This document shows, in pieces, positions 1 through 7,457 of a DNA stretch of 37,003 bases. The stretch is taken from the NCBI GenBank assembly GCA_002364005.1, contig DEXG01000006.1:1-37003 (forward strand), written 5' to 3'. The stretch comes from Phycisphaerales bacterium UBA3190 (GTDB taxonomy: Bacteria; Planctomycetota; Phycisphaerae; Phycisphaerales; UBA1924). A program made the translations under genes and the position numbers. Position 1 is the stretch's first letter; each line of letters opens with the position of its first letter. The notes under the pieces were generated by a model, which saw only the letters and a list, made by a program, of their open reading frames with translations, was not told where the DNA came from and did no database searches.

Positions 1-25
1 CTCCCCCGTCAGGACGGGGGAGGAG
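1..25. repeat. Palindromic repeat module, cut by left window edge
   Basis: Positions 1-10 and 13-22 are a perfect 10-bp inverted repeat (CTCCCCCGTC / GACGGGGGAG) around a 2-base loop. It looks like the second hairpin of a repeat unit whose first part lies outside the window, because the same order (hairpin framed by CCTCC and GGGAGG) recurs in the next two units. Confidence 0.6.
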
Positions 26-26
26 A

Positions 27-93
27 GGCCCCTCCGTCACGCCTGCGGCGTGACACCTCCCTCGTCCGCCAGAGGCGGATCGCGGGGAGGGAC
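27..93. repeat. Modular palindromic repeat, unit A
   Basis: The unit begins GGCCCCTCCG and ends GGGAGGGAC, like unit B. It carries two separate hairpins: GTCACGCC (36-43) pairs perfectly with GGCGTGAC (47-54), and TCCGCC (65-70) pairs with GGCGGA (74-79). The two are separated by the shared box CACCTCCC. The hairpins differ in sequence from those of unit B while the frame boxes are the same. There is no reading frame of interest. It lies just downstream of the carboxypeptidase stop codon and may act as a transcript end structure, but there is no T-tract. It is probably a REP/MITE-like interspersed element. Confidence 0.65.
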
Positions 94-117
94 GGGGTGG
101 AGGCGTTTTGGTGGGAA

Positions 118-172
118 GGCCCCTCCGCCTCGCTGCGCTCGGCACCTCCCCGCGGGGGCGCGGGGAGGGACA
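118..172. repeat. Modular palindromic repeat, unit B
   Basis: Starts GGCCCCTCCG (118-127) and ends GGGAGGGACAC. The first hairpin is the imperfect CCTCGCTGCGCTCGG core. The second is a perfect 10-bp stem, CCTCCCCGCG (145-154) with CGCGGGGAGG (159-168) and loop GGGG. The frame boxes match unit A. It ends 11 bases before the stop codon of the minus-strand carboxypeptidase gene. Confidence 0.65.
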
Positions 173-183
173 CAGGGTTGGGG

Positions 184-1779
184 TTAGTTGGTTCTGGATT
201 GGTAGAAGGTGTCGAGGTCGGCTTTGAGTTTTTGGAGCATGCCGAGGTGGGCGTACATCATGTGGCCGGCTTCGTAGTAGTGCATCTCGATGTTCTTCTT
301 GATTTCGGGGCGGAGGAACATGTGATCGATGGTGTATTGGGTGGCGAAGTATGGGGTTGCCAGGTCGTAGTAGCCGTTGGCGATGAAGACTTTCATGAAG
401 GGCATTTTGTGCATGGCGCTGCGGAGGTTTTCGGCGACATTGAGGTATTGGTTGTCGGCGACGCCTCGGTATGACCAGGGCCAGACGCTGGTGAGGATTT
501 CGTAGCGGAGGTCGGAGTTGTAGTCGAGGTCCTGGCGGAGGTACTGGTTCATGGACTCGGTGTAGATGGATTGGATGGCGGTGTAGGAGGGGTCGTATTC
601 GTAGGAGTCGGCGGCGTCGTCGCGGTCGTAGCCGGTGAATCTTGAGTCGAGTCGGCCGACGGTTTTGCCTTCGTCGCGGAGGAGTTCTTTGGGGAACCGG
701 GGCATGTTGATGCGGAGCTGGGTTTGGAGGGCGTACTTGGGGGTGACGCCGGTGTAGTCGCTGAGTTTGGCGGCGATGTGGTTGCGTTGGGATTCGGTGA
801 GCTGGTCGCCTTGGGCGAGGGCGAGGGTGTATTCGGTGGTGGCGAACTCTTCGACCTCGGCGAGGAAGTCGGGGAGGGGCATGGACTGGTAGGGTTCTTC
901 GAGGGCGTTGTGGAACTTGGCGGTTGCGGCGAAGGATGGGAGGTAGAGGGGGTATGGGAGGTCGTTGCCGACATCGAAGCGGGCGGTTTGGAAGTTGGTG
1001 ATGGCGCTGATGAGGATGGTGCCATTGAGGGCGATGCCGTGGGTGTCTTGGAGTTCCTTTGCGAGGCCGGCGGCTCGGGTTGTGCCGTAGGACTCGCCGG
1101 CGATGTATTTGGGTGATCCCCAGCGGTTTGTTTTTCCGAGGTAGATTCGGATGAACTCGGCGACGGAGCTGATGTCTTCTCGTACGCCGTGGAAATCTTT
1201 GGGATTGCCGTCTTCAGCGGCTCTTGAGTATCCGGTTGCGACGGGGTCGATGAAGACGAAGTCGGATTGATCGAGGAGTGAGTATTCGTTTTCGACGAGT
1301 GCGTATGGCGGTGGTCCGGGGTTTCCGAAGTCGTCGATGGGGTTGACTCGTTTGGGGCCGAAGACGCCGAGGTGGAGCCATACGGAGGATGAGCCGGGTC
1401 CGCCGTTGAAGCTGAAGGTGATTGGGCGCGATGCGGGGTCGGGGAAGGCGGGGTCTACGGCGTCGGCTGGGGGGTTGGTGAGTTTGCGGTAGGCGATGTA
1501 GAAGACGGAGGCGGTGGGCTCGTGTTTGCCCCGGAGGTTGGTGAGGGTGAGTGTGCCGGCGGTGGCCTGGTAGTGGATGGGTTGGCCGTTGATTGTGACG
1601 GTGTGGTTGGTGACGGAGGTTGAGTCGGGGTAGACGATGAACTCGCTGGTGTCGGGGGTGTCGGCTGGCTCTGCGGGCTTCTCGGTGTCTTGGGCGACGG
1701 CGGGGCTGGCGATGGCCAGGGTGAGGAGCGAAAGACACGAAAGAAGGGTGTGTATGCGGCGGGTGGTGTTGGTGGTCAT
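184..1779 (-). CDS. Secreted serine carboxypeptidase, peptidase family S10
   Basis: A 531-residue exported peptidase that should remove C-terminal residues from peptides outside the cytoplasm. The first about 30 residues are a signal peptide (basic start, hydrophobic core, cleavage near AVAQ). Family S10 hallmarks seen: the oxyanion-hole stretch NGGPGSSSVWLHLG, the nucleophile motif GESYGT (Ser between Glu and Tyr), a C-terminal NGYYDLATP segment carrying the catalytic Asp, and EAGHMMY carrying the catalytic His. Length fits the family. The frame stays open upstream to 1935, but the ATG at 1779 is chosen because the signal peptide starts there. There is no Shine-Dalgarno sequence; a TTGCGG / TACCCT promoter lies right before the ATG, so the transcript is probably leaderless. 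Divergent from the carboxyltransferase gene. The physiological substrate is unknown. Confidence 0.9.
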   Translation of the reverse strand: MTTNTTRRIHTLLSCLSLLTLAIASPAVAQDTEKPAEPADTPDTSEFIVYPDSTSVTNHTVTINGQPIHYQATAGTLTLTNLRGKHEPTASVFYIAYRKLTNPPADAVDPAFPDPASRPITFSFNGGPGSSSVWLHLGVFGPKRVNPIDDFGNPGPPPYALVENEYSLLDQSDFVFIDPVATGYSRAAEDGNPKDFHGVREDISSVAEFIRIYLGKTNRWGSPKYIAGESYGTTRAAGLAKELQDTHGIALNGTILISAITNFQTARFDVGNDLPYPLYLPSFAATAKFHNALEEPYQSMPLPDFLAEVEEFATTEYTLALAQGDQLTESQRNHIAAKLSDYTGVTPKYALQTQLRINMPRFPKELLRDEGKTVGRLDSRFTGYDRDDAADSYEYDPSYTAIQSIYTESMNQYLRQDLDYNSDLRYEILTSVWPWSYRGVADNQYLNVAENLRSAMHKMPFMKVFIANGYYDLATPYFATQYTIDHMFLRPEIKKNIEMHYYEAGHMMYAHLGMLQKLKADLDTFYQSRTN

Positions 1780-1785
1780 GGTGAC

Positions 1786-1814
1786 AGGGTAAACGCGATT
1801 GGGGGGAGCCGCAA
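1786..1814 (-). promoter_or_regulatory. Predicted promoter of the S10 peptidase gene (leaderless)
   Basis: Read on the minus strand: -35 TTGCGG (1814-1809), a 17-nt spacer, -10 TACCCT (1791-1786), then 6 nt to the ATG at 1779. The expected transcription start falls on or next to the A of the ATG, and no ribosome-binding site is present. Confidence 0.45.
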
Positions 1815-1867
1815 GCGATGGGTGTTTTCGGGGAAGAATCGGGGTTGCTCCCCTACCGTTGTGGACT

Positions 1868-3544
1868 ATGAGTGAATCCCCCACGACCCTGCGTGCGTTG
1901 ACTGACGAGTTTCTTGAGACCGAAGCCCGGATCAAGCTGGGCGGTGGCCCGAAGGCGATCGAGCGGCAGCACGCGAAGGGTCGGTTGACGGCCCGTGAGC
2001 GGATTGAGAAGCTGATTGACGAGGGGTCGCACTTTCAGGAGCTGGGGCTGTGGGCGGCGTTTGAGATGTACGCGGAAGCGGGTGGTGCGCCGGGTGCGGG
2101 CGTGGTGGTTGGCATGGGGTCGGTGCATGGCAAGAAGCACATGATCATCGCCAATGACGCGACTGTGAAGGCCGGGGCGTTCTTCCCGATGACCTGTAAG
2201 AAGATCATCCGGGCGCAGACGATGGCGCATATGGCGCGGCTGCCGCTGCTGTACCTGGTGGATTCTGCGGGGGTGTACCTGCCGATGCAGGAGGATGTGT
2301 TCCCGGATACGGATGATTTCGGGCGGATCTTCCGGAACAACGCGAAGATCAGTGCTGATGGGATCCCGCAGTTGGCGGCGATTATGGGGTTCTGTGTTGC
2401 CGGGGGCGGGTACCTGCCGGTGATGTGCGACACGCTGCTGATGACGGAGGGGTCGGGGCTGTATCTGGCGGGTCAGGCGCTGGTGAAGGCGGCGATCGGG
2501 CAGGATGTGAGCGATGAGGAGCTGGGCGGCGCGGAGATGCACGCTTCGATCTCGGGGACGATCGATTTCAAGGAGCCGGATGACGACGCGTGCATTCAGC
2601 GGCTGCGGTCGTTGGTGGCGAAGTACCCGGATTCGAATCTGGAGGAGATCACCGAGTCGCATGTGCAGGCGTATCGGGATGCGGGCGATGTGTATGAGGT
2701 GTTTACGGACAAGCCCGGGCAGCAGTACGATGTGAAGGACATCATCGCGTGTGTTGTGGATTCGCGGGCGGTGCCCAATGCTGAGGGGCACAAGACGCTT
2801 GAGCCGGACTTTGATGAGTACAAGGCGACCTACGGGGAGTCGGTGGTGTGTGGTTATGCGACCATCGGCGGGATGCCTGTGGGGATTGTGGCCAATCAGG
2901 GGAAGCTGACAACGCGGCAGATGCCGGGTGGCAAGGCGGGTCCGAGCAAGGCCAGCAGCATGCCACGGGTGATTTACGACGACAGCGCGGATAAATCGGC
3001 TCGATTTATCATGGATTGCAATCAGCGGAAGGTTCCGATCGTTTTCCTTCATGACACGACGGGGTTCATGGTTGGTCGCGACAGCGAGCAGGGCGGGATC
3101 ATTCGTAGCGGTGCGAAGATGGTGAACGCGATGAGCAACTGCGTGGTGCCGAAGATCGTGGTGATCACGGGTGGTTCGTTTGGTGCGGGGAACTACGCGA
3201 TGTGCGGGCGTGCGTTTGATCAGTTCATCGCGATGGCGTGGCCCGGGAGCAAGTGTGCGGTGATGGGTGCGGGGTCGGCGACGGGGACGCTGGCGATGAT
3301 TGAGGAGCGTTCGCGTGCTCGCAAGGGCGAGGAGATCGACGCCGAGACGCACAAGGCGATTCTGGATGCGGTTCGTGACTCGTACAACGAGCAGCAGGAT
3401 ATTCGGCACGGGGCGGCGCGTGGCTGGGTGGATCGGATTATTGAGCCGCACCGGACGCGTGAGGAGCTGATTGAGGCGTTGCGTGCGGCGAACCAGGGGT
3501 GGGATTACTCGGTTGAGTTCAAGACCGGGGTGCTGCAGGTCTGA
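1868..3544 (+). CDS. Acyl-CoA carboxylase, carboxyltransferase (beta) subunit, methylcrotonyl-CoA type
   Basis: A 558-residue cytoplasmic carboxyltransferase that moves CO2 from carboxybiotin to an acyl-CoA. The start at 1868 gives MSESPTTL and fits the family; the open frame extends upstream to 1799 but those residues look non-coding. The N-terminal crotonase half has GFCVAGGGYLPVMCD (first oxyanion hole). The C-terminal half has ITGGSFGAGNYAMCGRAFD and VMGAGSATGTL, the pattern typical of methylcrotonyl/geranyl-CoA carboxylase beta subunits rather than propionyl-CoA ones. With HMG-CoA lyase and crotonases downstream, a role in leucine breakdown (3-methylcrotonyl-CoA to 3-methylglutaconyl-CoA) is a good inference. 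The biotin-carrying alpha subunit is not nearby. No Shine-Dalgarno sequence; TACCGT (1854-1859) lies 8 nt before the ATG. The acyl substrate is not proven. Confidence 0.88.
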   Translation: MSESPTTLRALTDEFLETEARIKLGGGPKAIERQHAKGRLTARERIEKLIDEGSHFQELGLWAAFEMYAEAGGAPGAGVVVGMGSVHGKKHMIIANDATVKAGAFFPMTCKKIIRAQTMAHMARLPLLYLVDSAGVYLPMQEDVFPDTDDFGRIFRNNAKISADGIPQLAAIMGFCVAGGGYLPVMCDTLLMTEGSGLYLAGQALVKAAIGQDVSDEELGGAEMHASISGTIDFKEPDDDACIQRLRSLVAKYPDSNLEEITESHVQAYRDAGDVYEVFTDKPGQQYDVKDIIACVVDSRAVPNAEGHKTLEPDFDEYKATYGESVVCGYATIGGMPVGIVANQGKLTTRQMPGGKAGPSKASSMPRVIYDDSADKSARFIMDCNQRKVPIVFLHDTTGFMVGRDSEQGGIIRSGAKMVNAMSNCVVPKIVVITGGSFGAGNYAMCGRAFDQFIAMAWPGSKCAVMGAGSATGTLAMIEERSRARKGEEIDAETHKAILDAVRDSYNEQQDIRHGAARGWVDRIIEPHRTREELIEALRAANQGWDYSVEFKTGVLQV

Positions 3545-3598
3545 TGGGATCGGGCTGGTATGTTTTTTGAGTTGATACACCACGAAGGATTTAGGTAT

Positions 3599-5305
3599 AT
3601 GAGACACTTCACGCCGTACATCGTCACCTTGCTCGCCTTTGCGGGTTTGAGCACCCCTTTGCATGCACAGAGCGCCGAGCCCGATCCTGCGGCTGAAGTC
3701 GATGTCGACGTTGAGCATGCCGAGCAGGCCCCGGATCCGGAGCCGCAGTTGTTTGAGTTTGAGACGGCTGGGTTCTCGTTTGATGTGATGGCGCCGTATG
3801 AGCCGGTGATCCGGGAGACCTCGGACGGGGCGGTGTACAGCGTGACCTTCCAGCGTCGTGCAGCGGACGGCGGTGCGTTTGATACGGATGGGAAGATGGC
3901 GTTCATGCGTTTGACGCAGACGATCGGGCCGCTTTCCGAGACGGGCAGTGTGAAGGACATGCTCGATTCGACACTGCGTGACGCGATGAAGTCGCTTGAT
4001 AACGCGTACGGCGTTCGTCGTGACCGGGTTTTCAGCGACTGCTCGCTGGAGATCCTGGGTGAGACACGCGAGGGCAAGCGGATCGATGCGGGCATGCTTC
4101 CTGATGGGTCGATCGCGTATGTTGAGTGTTACGCGTTTGAGGATGACAACAGCAATGGCGTGGGTGTCACGCTCAAACTGAGCGAACCGGCTGCTGAGGA
4201 CGATTTCCCCGAGGATGTGCTGCTGGCAGAAGAACTGCTGATCGGGCTGCGGGTGATGGATCTGTCACCGGAGTCGCAGTACTTCTTCTCGTTTGCGGGC
4301 TACCCGCTTCGGCTTCCTGTGGGCTCGAGCATCCAGAACCTTCGTCAGGTGAATCAGTATGTCTACGAGGCGACCATTGGTTATGCGATGGCGAACGCTC
4401 GCGTGCAGTTGCTCAAGGTTCCCCCGGAGTACAACCTGAAGAAGACCGCCGCGGATCAGATCACCGGGTATGCCCGCACGCTTGAGCAGCAGGCCCAGCA
4501 GGGGCAGCTGGTTCTGAAGCGGACTACGCCATCGTACATCCCAGCTGGCGAGAGGCAGGATGGGGTCATCGAGGGTATGAGCTTCATGCTCAACACGAAC
4601 AACATCGATTTTTACAATACGATGCACACCGTTGTTGATCAGGGTGCGGTCATCGCTGTGAGCTTTACCGGTGCGGAGGATGCGGCGGATACCGTGACCG
4701 GCTATGTGGCGGACTTCTTTGATCGCCCGCTGGGCTCGGTAAAGCAGACCACACAGGCGATCGAGTTCGATGGGTACGAGTTGGAACTTTCGTCGGCGTT
4801 GCACTTCGTGCGTCAGGGCGATGAATCTGAACTCAACGAGTACCTCGTGACCGCGGTTCCGGATCAGGACTGGACGCAGCTCGTGGAAGCCCCGGCGAAG
4901 GGCCAGGGCGGGTATGCACGGATTCTTGTAGGGCAGCCCGGCGAAGAACTCACGCTTGAATCGGGCCACAACCAACTCACGGAGCGGGTGCTGAACGGTC
5001 TGGTCGATGCTGATGCGACTGAATCGTCGATGCAGTCCACTCCGGAAGCGTCGACGATCGAACTCCGCGATGGACGCACAGTCGAATCGCTCTCAACAAC
5101 TGTTTCTCCAGAGTCCCTGGAGGGGACCGGGGGACAGGGGCTGAAGATCACGAGCTACCTGATTCCTGCCGGTGCGGGGCGAGAGACTGCCGTGGTTTCG
5201 TGCGTTGGAAACACGGGCCTCTTTGCAGAGACGGACCTGTTCACACGGATCATCGTGGATCGCCTGACTCAAGGACAGGACGAAGCGGCTGAAGACGACA
5301 AGTGA
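3599..5305 (+). CDS. Secreted protein of unknown function with three similar segments
   Basis: I do not recognise a family. The 568-residue product starts with a signal peptide (MRHFTPYIV to LHAQ, about 24 residues) and then an acidic, Pro/Glu-rich stretch to about residue 50. The ATG at 3599 is preferred over an upstream in-frame start at 3560 because it begins the signal peptide and has AAGG about 10 nt upstream. Three stretches open in a similar way and recur about every 160-175 residues: FETAGFSFDVMAPYE (about 55), FSFAGYPLRLPVGS (about 229) and IEFDGYELELSSALHF (about 387). Each is followed by a beta-strand-rich region, which suggests three copies of one alpha/beta domain. There is no membrane anchor after the signal, so it is probably periplasmic or secreted. 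It lies 54 bp after the carboxyltransferase gene and 54 bp before a lipoprotein gene, which points to cotranscription. Confidence 0.75.
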   Translation: MRHFTPYIVTLLAFAGLSTPLHAQSAEPDPAAEVDVDVEHAEQAPDPEPQLFEFETAGFSFDVMAPYEPVIRETSDGAVYSVTFQRRAADGGAFDTDGKMAFMRLTQTIGPLSETGSVKDMLDSTLRDAMKSLDNAYGVRRDRVFSDCSLEILGETREGKRIDAGMLPDGSIAYVECYAFEDDNSNGVGVTLKLSEPAAEDDFPEDVLLAEELLIGLRVMDLSPESQYFFSFAGYPLRLPVGSSIQNLRQVNQYVYEATIGYAMANARVQLLKVPPEYNLKKTAADQITGYARTLEQQAQQGQLVLKRTTPSYIPAGERQDGVIEGMSFMLNTNNIDFYNTMHTVVDQGAVIAVSFTGAEDAADTVTGYVADFFDRPLGSVKQTTQAIEFDGYELELSSALHFVRQGDESELNEYLVTAVPDQDWTQLVEAPAKGQGGYARILVGQPGEELTLESGHNQLTERVLNGLVDADATESSMQSTPEASTIELRDGRTVESLSTTVSPESLEGTGGQGLKITSYLIPAGAGRETAVVSCVGNTGLFAETDLFTRIIVDRLTQGQDEAAEDDK

Positions 5306-5359
5306 TCGGTTCGGTGTATTGATTGAACTGTGGCTGTGCCATGAACTCGGAGGCGTGCG

Positions 5360-5791
5360 ATGAAGCGTTTGAATCGGTGTTGCTCGTTGCTGGGCGTTGT
5401 GGTTGTGCTGTTGCCCCTGTCGGGCTGTGTGGTGTGGGACATCAACGATGGGATCCTCGCGTCCAACGACAATCTTGGTCGGATCGAAGATGAGCTGCAG
5501 TCGATCGATCAGGGGCTTGGCTCGACCAATGAGAATCTCGAGACGGTTGAATCCCGCCTGGATTCGATGGACGCGCAGCTCAAATCGTTGCAGACGCAGC
5601 TCGATGCGACCAATGCGCACCTGGCATCGCTCCGCAAGACGATCAACAATATTGACAGCACGATCCCGTTCCTGAAGTTGTCGGGTGACGACGAGGAGGA
5701 GCAGGAGGCGCTGGAGAACGGGGACACCCCAGGTTCCTCGCCGGCGTCAGGGACAGAAGCGGCACCTGAAAAGGAGACGGGCGGCTCATGA
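5360..5791 (+). CDS. Small coiled-coil lipoprotein
   Basis: A 143-residue predicted lipoprotein. The signal peptide ends in the lipobox LSGC, with Cys23 as the lipidation site. Residues about 35-110 are a long heptad-like helix rich in Leu, Ile, Asn, Asp and Ser (SIDQGLGSTNENLETVES and similar), so an elongated coiled coil anchored in a membrane is likely. The C-terminal 30 residues are an acidic, Gly/Ser/Pro-rich tail. GGAGG at 5349-5353 is a good ribosome-binding site 6 nt from the ATG. Its stop codon overlaps the HMG-CoA lyase start (ATGA), so the two are translationally coupled. Why a lipoprotein is coupled to a cytoplasmic lyase is unclear. Lpp-like spacer proteins are a structural comparison only. 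Confidence 0.8.
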   Translation: MKRLNRCCSLLGVVVVLLPLSGCVVWDINDGILASNDNLGRIEDELQSIDQGLGSTNENLETVESRLDSMDAQLKSLQTQLDATNAHLASLRKTINNIDSTIPFLKLSGDDEEEQEALENGDTPGSSPASGTEAAPEKETGGS

Positions 5792-6717
5792 CGCAGCGTA
5801 TTCGAATCACCGATGTTTCCCCCCGGGATGGGCTGCAAGCGGAGAAGGCGATCGTGGCGACGGTGGATAAGGCCCGGCTGGTTGAGCTGGTGCAGCGGAC
5901 CGGGGTTGATGAGGTTGAGGTGAGCAGCTTCGTGAGTCCTCGGTGGGTGCCTCAGCTTGGGGATGCCGCGGACCTGTTCGATCTGATCGCTCAGGGCAAG
6001 CCCGATGGTGTGTGCTACTCGGCGCTGGTGCCAAATGGCAAGGGGCTGGAGGCGGTGCTGGCGGTGAATCATGCGGCACGCGAGGCGCACGGCATCGAGC
6101 GGCTGATCGATAAGGTGGCGGTGTTTGTCGCGGCGAGCGAGGGATTCTCGCTGAAGAATACCAATGGAACGATCGAGGAAGTGCTCAAGCGATTTGAGCC
6201 GCTGATTCCCAGGGCGCATGAGCATGGCCTGATGGTGCGGGGGTACATCTCGTGCATCGTGCGTTGCCCGTTTGACGGTGATGTTGCGCCCGTGGCGGTT
6301 GGGGATGTCTCGACGGCGTTGCTGAACCTGGGGGTGGATGAGCTTGACCTTGGGGATACGATCGGCGCGGCGACGCCCGAGACGATCGACCCGGTGATCA
6401 TGGAGGTGATCGATCGGCTCGATGGGCGTGCGACCAATGACTTTGGCGACCCGACGCTGACGCTGCACCTGCACGATACCTTTGGGCACGCTCGGGACTG
6501 TGTACAGATGGCGTTGGAGCTTGGCGTTCGATCGTTTGACTCGTCCGCGGGTGGGCTGGGCGGTTGCCCGTATGCCTCGACCGAGACGACGCGGGCGCCG
6601 GGCAATATCTCGACGGGTGTGCTTGTGGACGCGATCCGGTCGAGCGGGTACGAGACCGCGGTTGATGATGCGGCGTTGTTTGAAGCGAGCGAGTACGCGG
6701 CGGGGTTGATTTCATGA
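5788..6717 (+). CDS. Hydroxymethylglutaryl-CoA lyase
   Basis: A 309-residue cytoplasmic TIM-barrel enzyme splitting HMG-CoA into acetyl-CoA and acetoacetate, the last step of leucine degradation. Family signatures seen: SPRDGLQAEK near the N-terminus (Arg13 and Asp14, substrate and metal contacts), the metal-binding pair HLHDTFGHA (His227, His229), and the catalytic-loop signature GGLGGCPYA with Cys260. Length fits the family (about 300). The start overlaps the preceding lipoprotein stop by ATGA, and the stop overlaps the next crotonase start by ATGA, so translation of the three genes is coupled. Equivalent genes are called liuE, mvaB or hmgL in other bacteria. Confidence 0.93.
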   Translation: MTQRIRITDVSPRDGLQAEKAIVATVDKARLVELVQRTGVDEVEVSSFVSPRWVPQLGDAADLFDLIAQGKPDGVCYSALVPNGKGLEAVLAVNHAAREAHGIERLIDKVAVFVAASEGFSLKNTNGTIEEVLKRFEPLIPRAHEHGLMVRGYISCIVRCPFDGDVAPVAVGDVSTALLNLGVDELDLGDTIGAATPETIDPVIMEVIDRLDGRATNDFGDPTLTLHLHDTFGHARDCVQMALELGVRSFDSSAGGLGGCPYASTETTRAPGNISTGVLVDAIRSSGYETAVDDAALFEASEYAAGLIS

Positions 6718-7445
6718 TCCAACACGAGACACAGGGTGATCTCAGCGTGATCACGCTGGATCGGGCCCAGAAGCGGAACGCGATGCTGCCGGAGATGCTC
6801 GAGGGGTTGCTTGCGGCGATTGAGGCGAGCGGTGATGCGCGGGCGGTCGTGCTGGTTGGTGCGGGGAAGACCTTCTGCGCGGGGTTTGATCTCAAGGCGT
6901 GCGCGGCAGACCCGTCGGGGGAGACGATGCGGGCGTTGCTGAGCGGCTTGTCGTCGTGTGTGCGTGCCATGCGGGTGTGTCCTGCGCCGGTTGTGCTCGG
7001 TGTGCATGGTGCTGCGGTTGCGGGCGGCTGTGCATTGCTTGGCGGGGCAGATGTCGTTGTTGCGGCTCGGGATGCGAAGCTGGGCTACCCGGTGGTGAAG
7101 ATTGGGGTGTCGCCCGCGGTGTCTTCGCCGTTCATGCTGGCGTCGATGACTCCGGGTGTGGTTCGTTCGCGGCTGGTTGATACCGAGCTGGTGGACGGGG
7201 CTCGGGCGTTTGAGCTCGGGATGGTGCACGCGTTGGTTGACACGGCTGACGAGGTGCATGCGCATGCGATGGAACTGGGTCGCTCGATCGCCCAGAAGCC
7301 CGGCGTGGGTTGTTTGACGACGAAGCGTTGGCTTAATGAGATCTGTGAGGTCACCGATTCGACATCGCAGCAGGGGTTGGATGCGTCGCTGTCGTTGACC
7401 GGTGGCGAAGAAGAGCGGGCGCGGCTTGCGGCGCTCTGGGGCTGA
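6714..7445 (+). CDS. Crotonase-fold protein lacking both catalytic glutamates
   Basis: A 243-residue enoyl-CoA hydratase/isomerase family protein. CoA-binding and oxyanion-hole elements are visible: FCAGFDLKA (residues 54-62) and GAAVAGGCALLGG (99-111). Aligned by eye with rat mitochondrial hydratase, the positions of catalytic Glu144 and Glu164 are Ala107 (GGCALL) and Val127 (LGYPVVKIG), so ordinary hydratase chemistry is unlikely. The SPAVSSPF segment resembles LiuC-type methylglutaconyl-CoA hydratases (general pattern PA-x-x-SP). It overlaps the HMG-CoA lyase stop by 4 nt and lies 12 bp before a paralogue. It could be a partner or regulatory subunit of that paralogue, an isomerase, thioesterase or decarboxylase-like enzyme, or a decaying copy. 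The frame is intact with normal codon use, which argues against decay. Confidence 0.85.
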   Translation: MIQHETQGDLSVITLDRAQKRNAMLPEMLEGLLAAIEASGDARAVVLVGAGKTFCAGFDLKACAADPSGETMRALLSGLSSCVRAMRVCPAPVVLGVHGAAVAGGCALLGGADVVVAARDAKLGYPVVKIGVSPAVSSPFMLASMTPGVVRSRLVDTELVDGARAFELGMVHALVDTADEVHAHAMELGRSIAQKPGVGCLTTKRWLNEICEVTDSTSQQGLDASLSLTGGEEERARLAALWG

Positions 7446-7457
7446 TCAGGAAGGAAG

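Noticed and set aside
549..1116. Open frames overlapping the S10 peptidase gene on both strands
   Set aside because: Low-complexity Ser/Pro/Thr or Gly/Val/Glu products, typical shadows of a GC-rich gene.
1853..3718. A 621-codon open frame antisense to the acyl-CoA carboxyltransferase
   Set aside because: It mirrors the high-GC codon pattern of the real gene, has Arg/His/Pro-rich composition and no recognisable domain; the plus-strand frame carries all family motifs.
5306..5359. Separate promoter or terminator between the secreted protein and the lipoprotein
   Set aside because: No hairpin with T-run and no convincing -10/-35 pair seen in the 54 bp; cotranscription is simpler.
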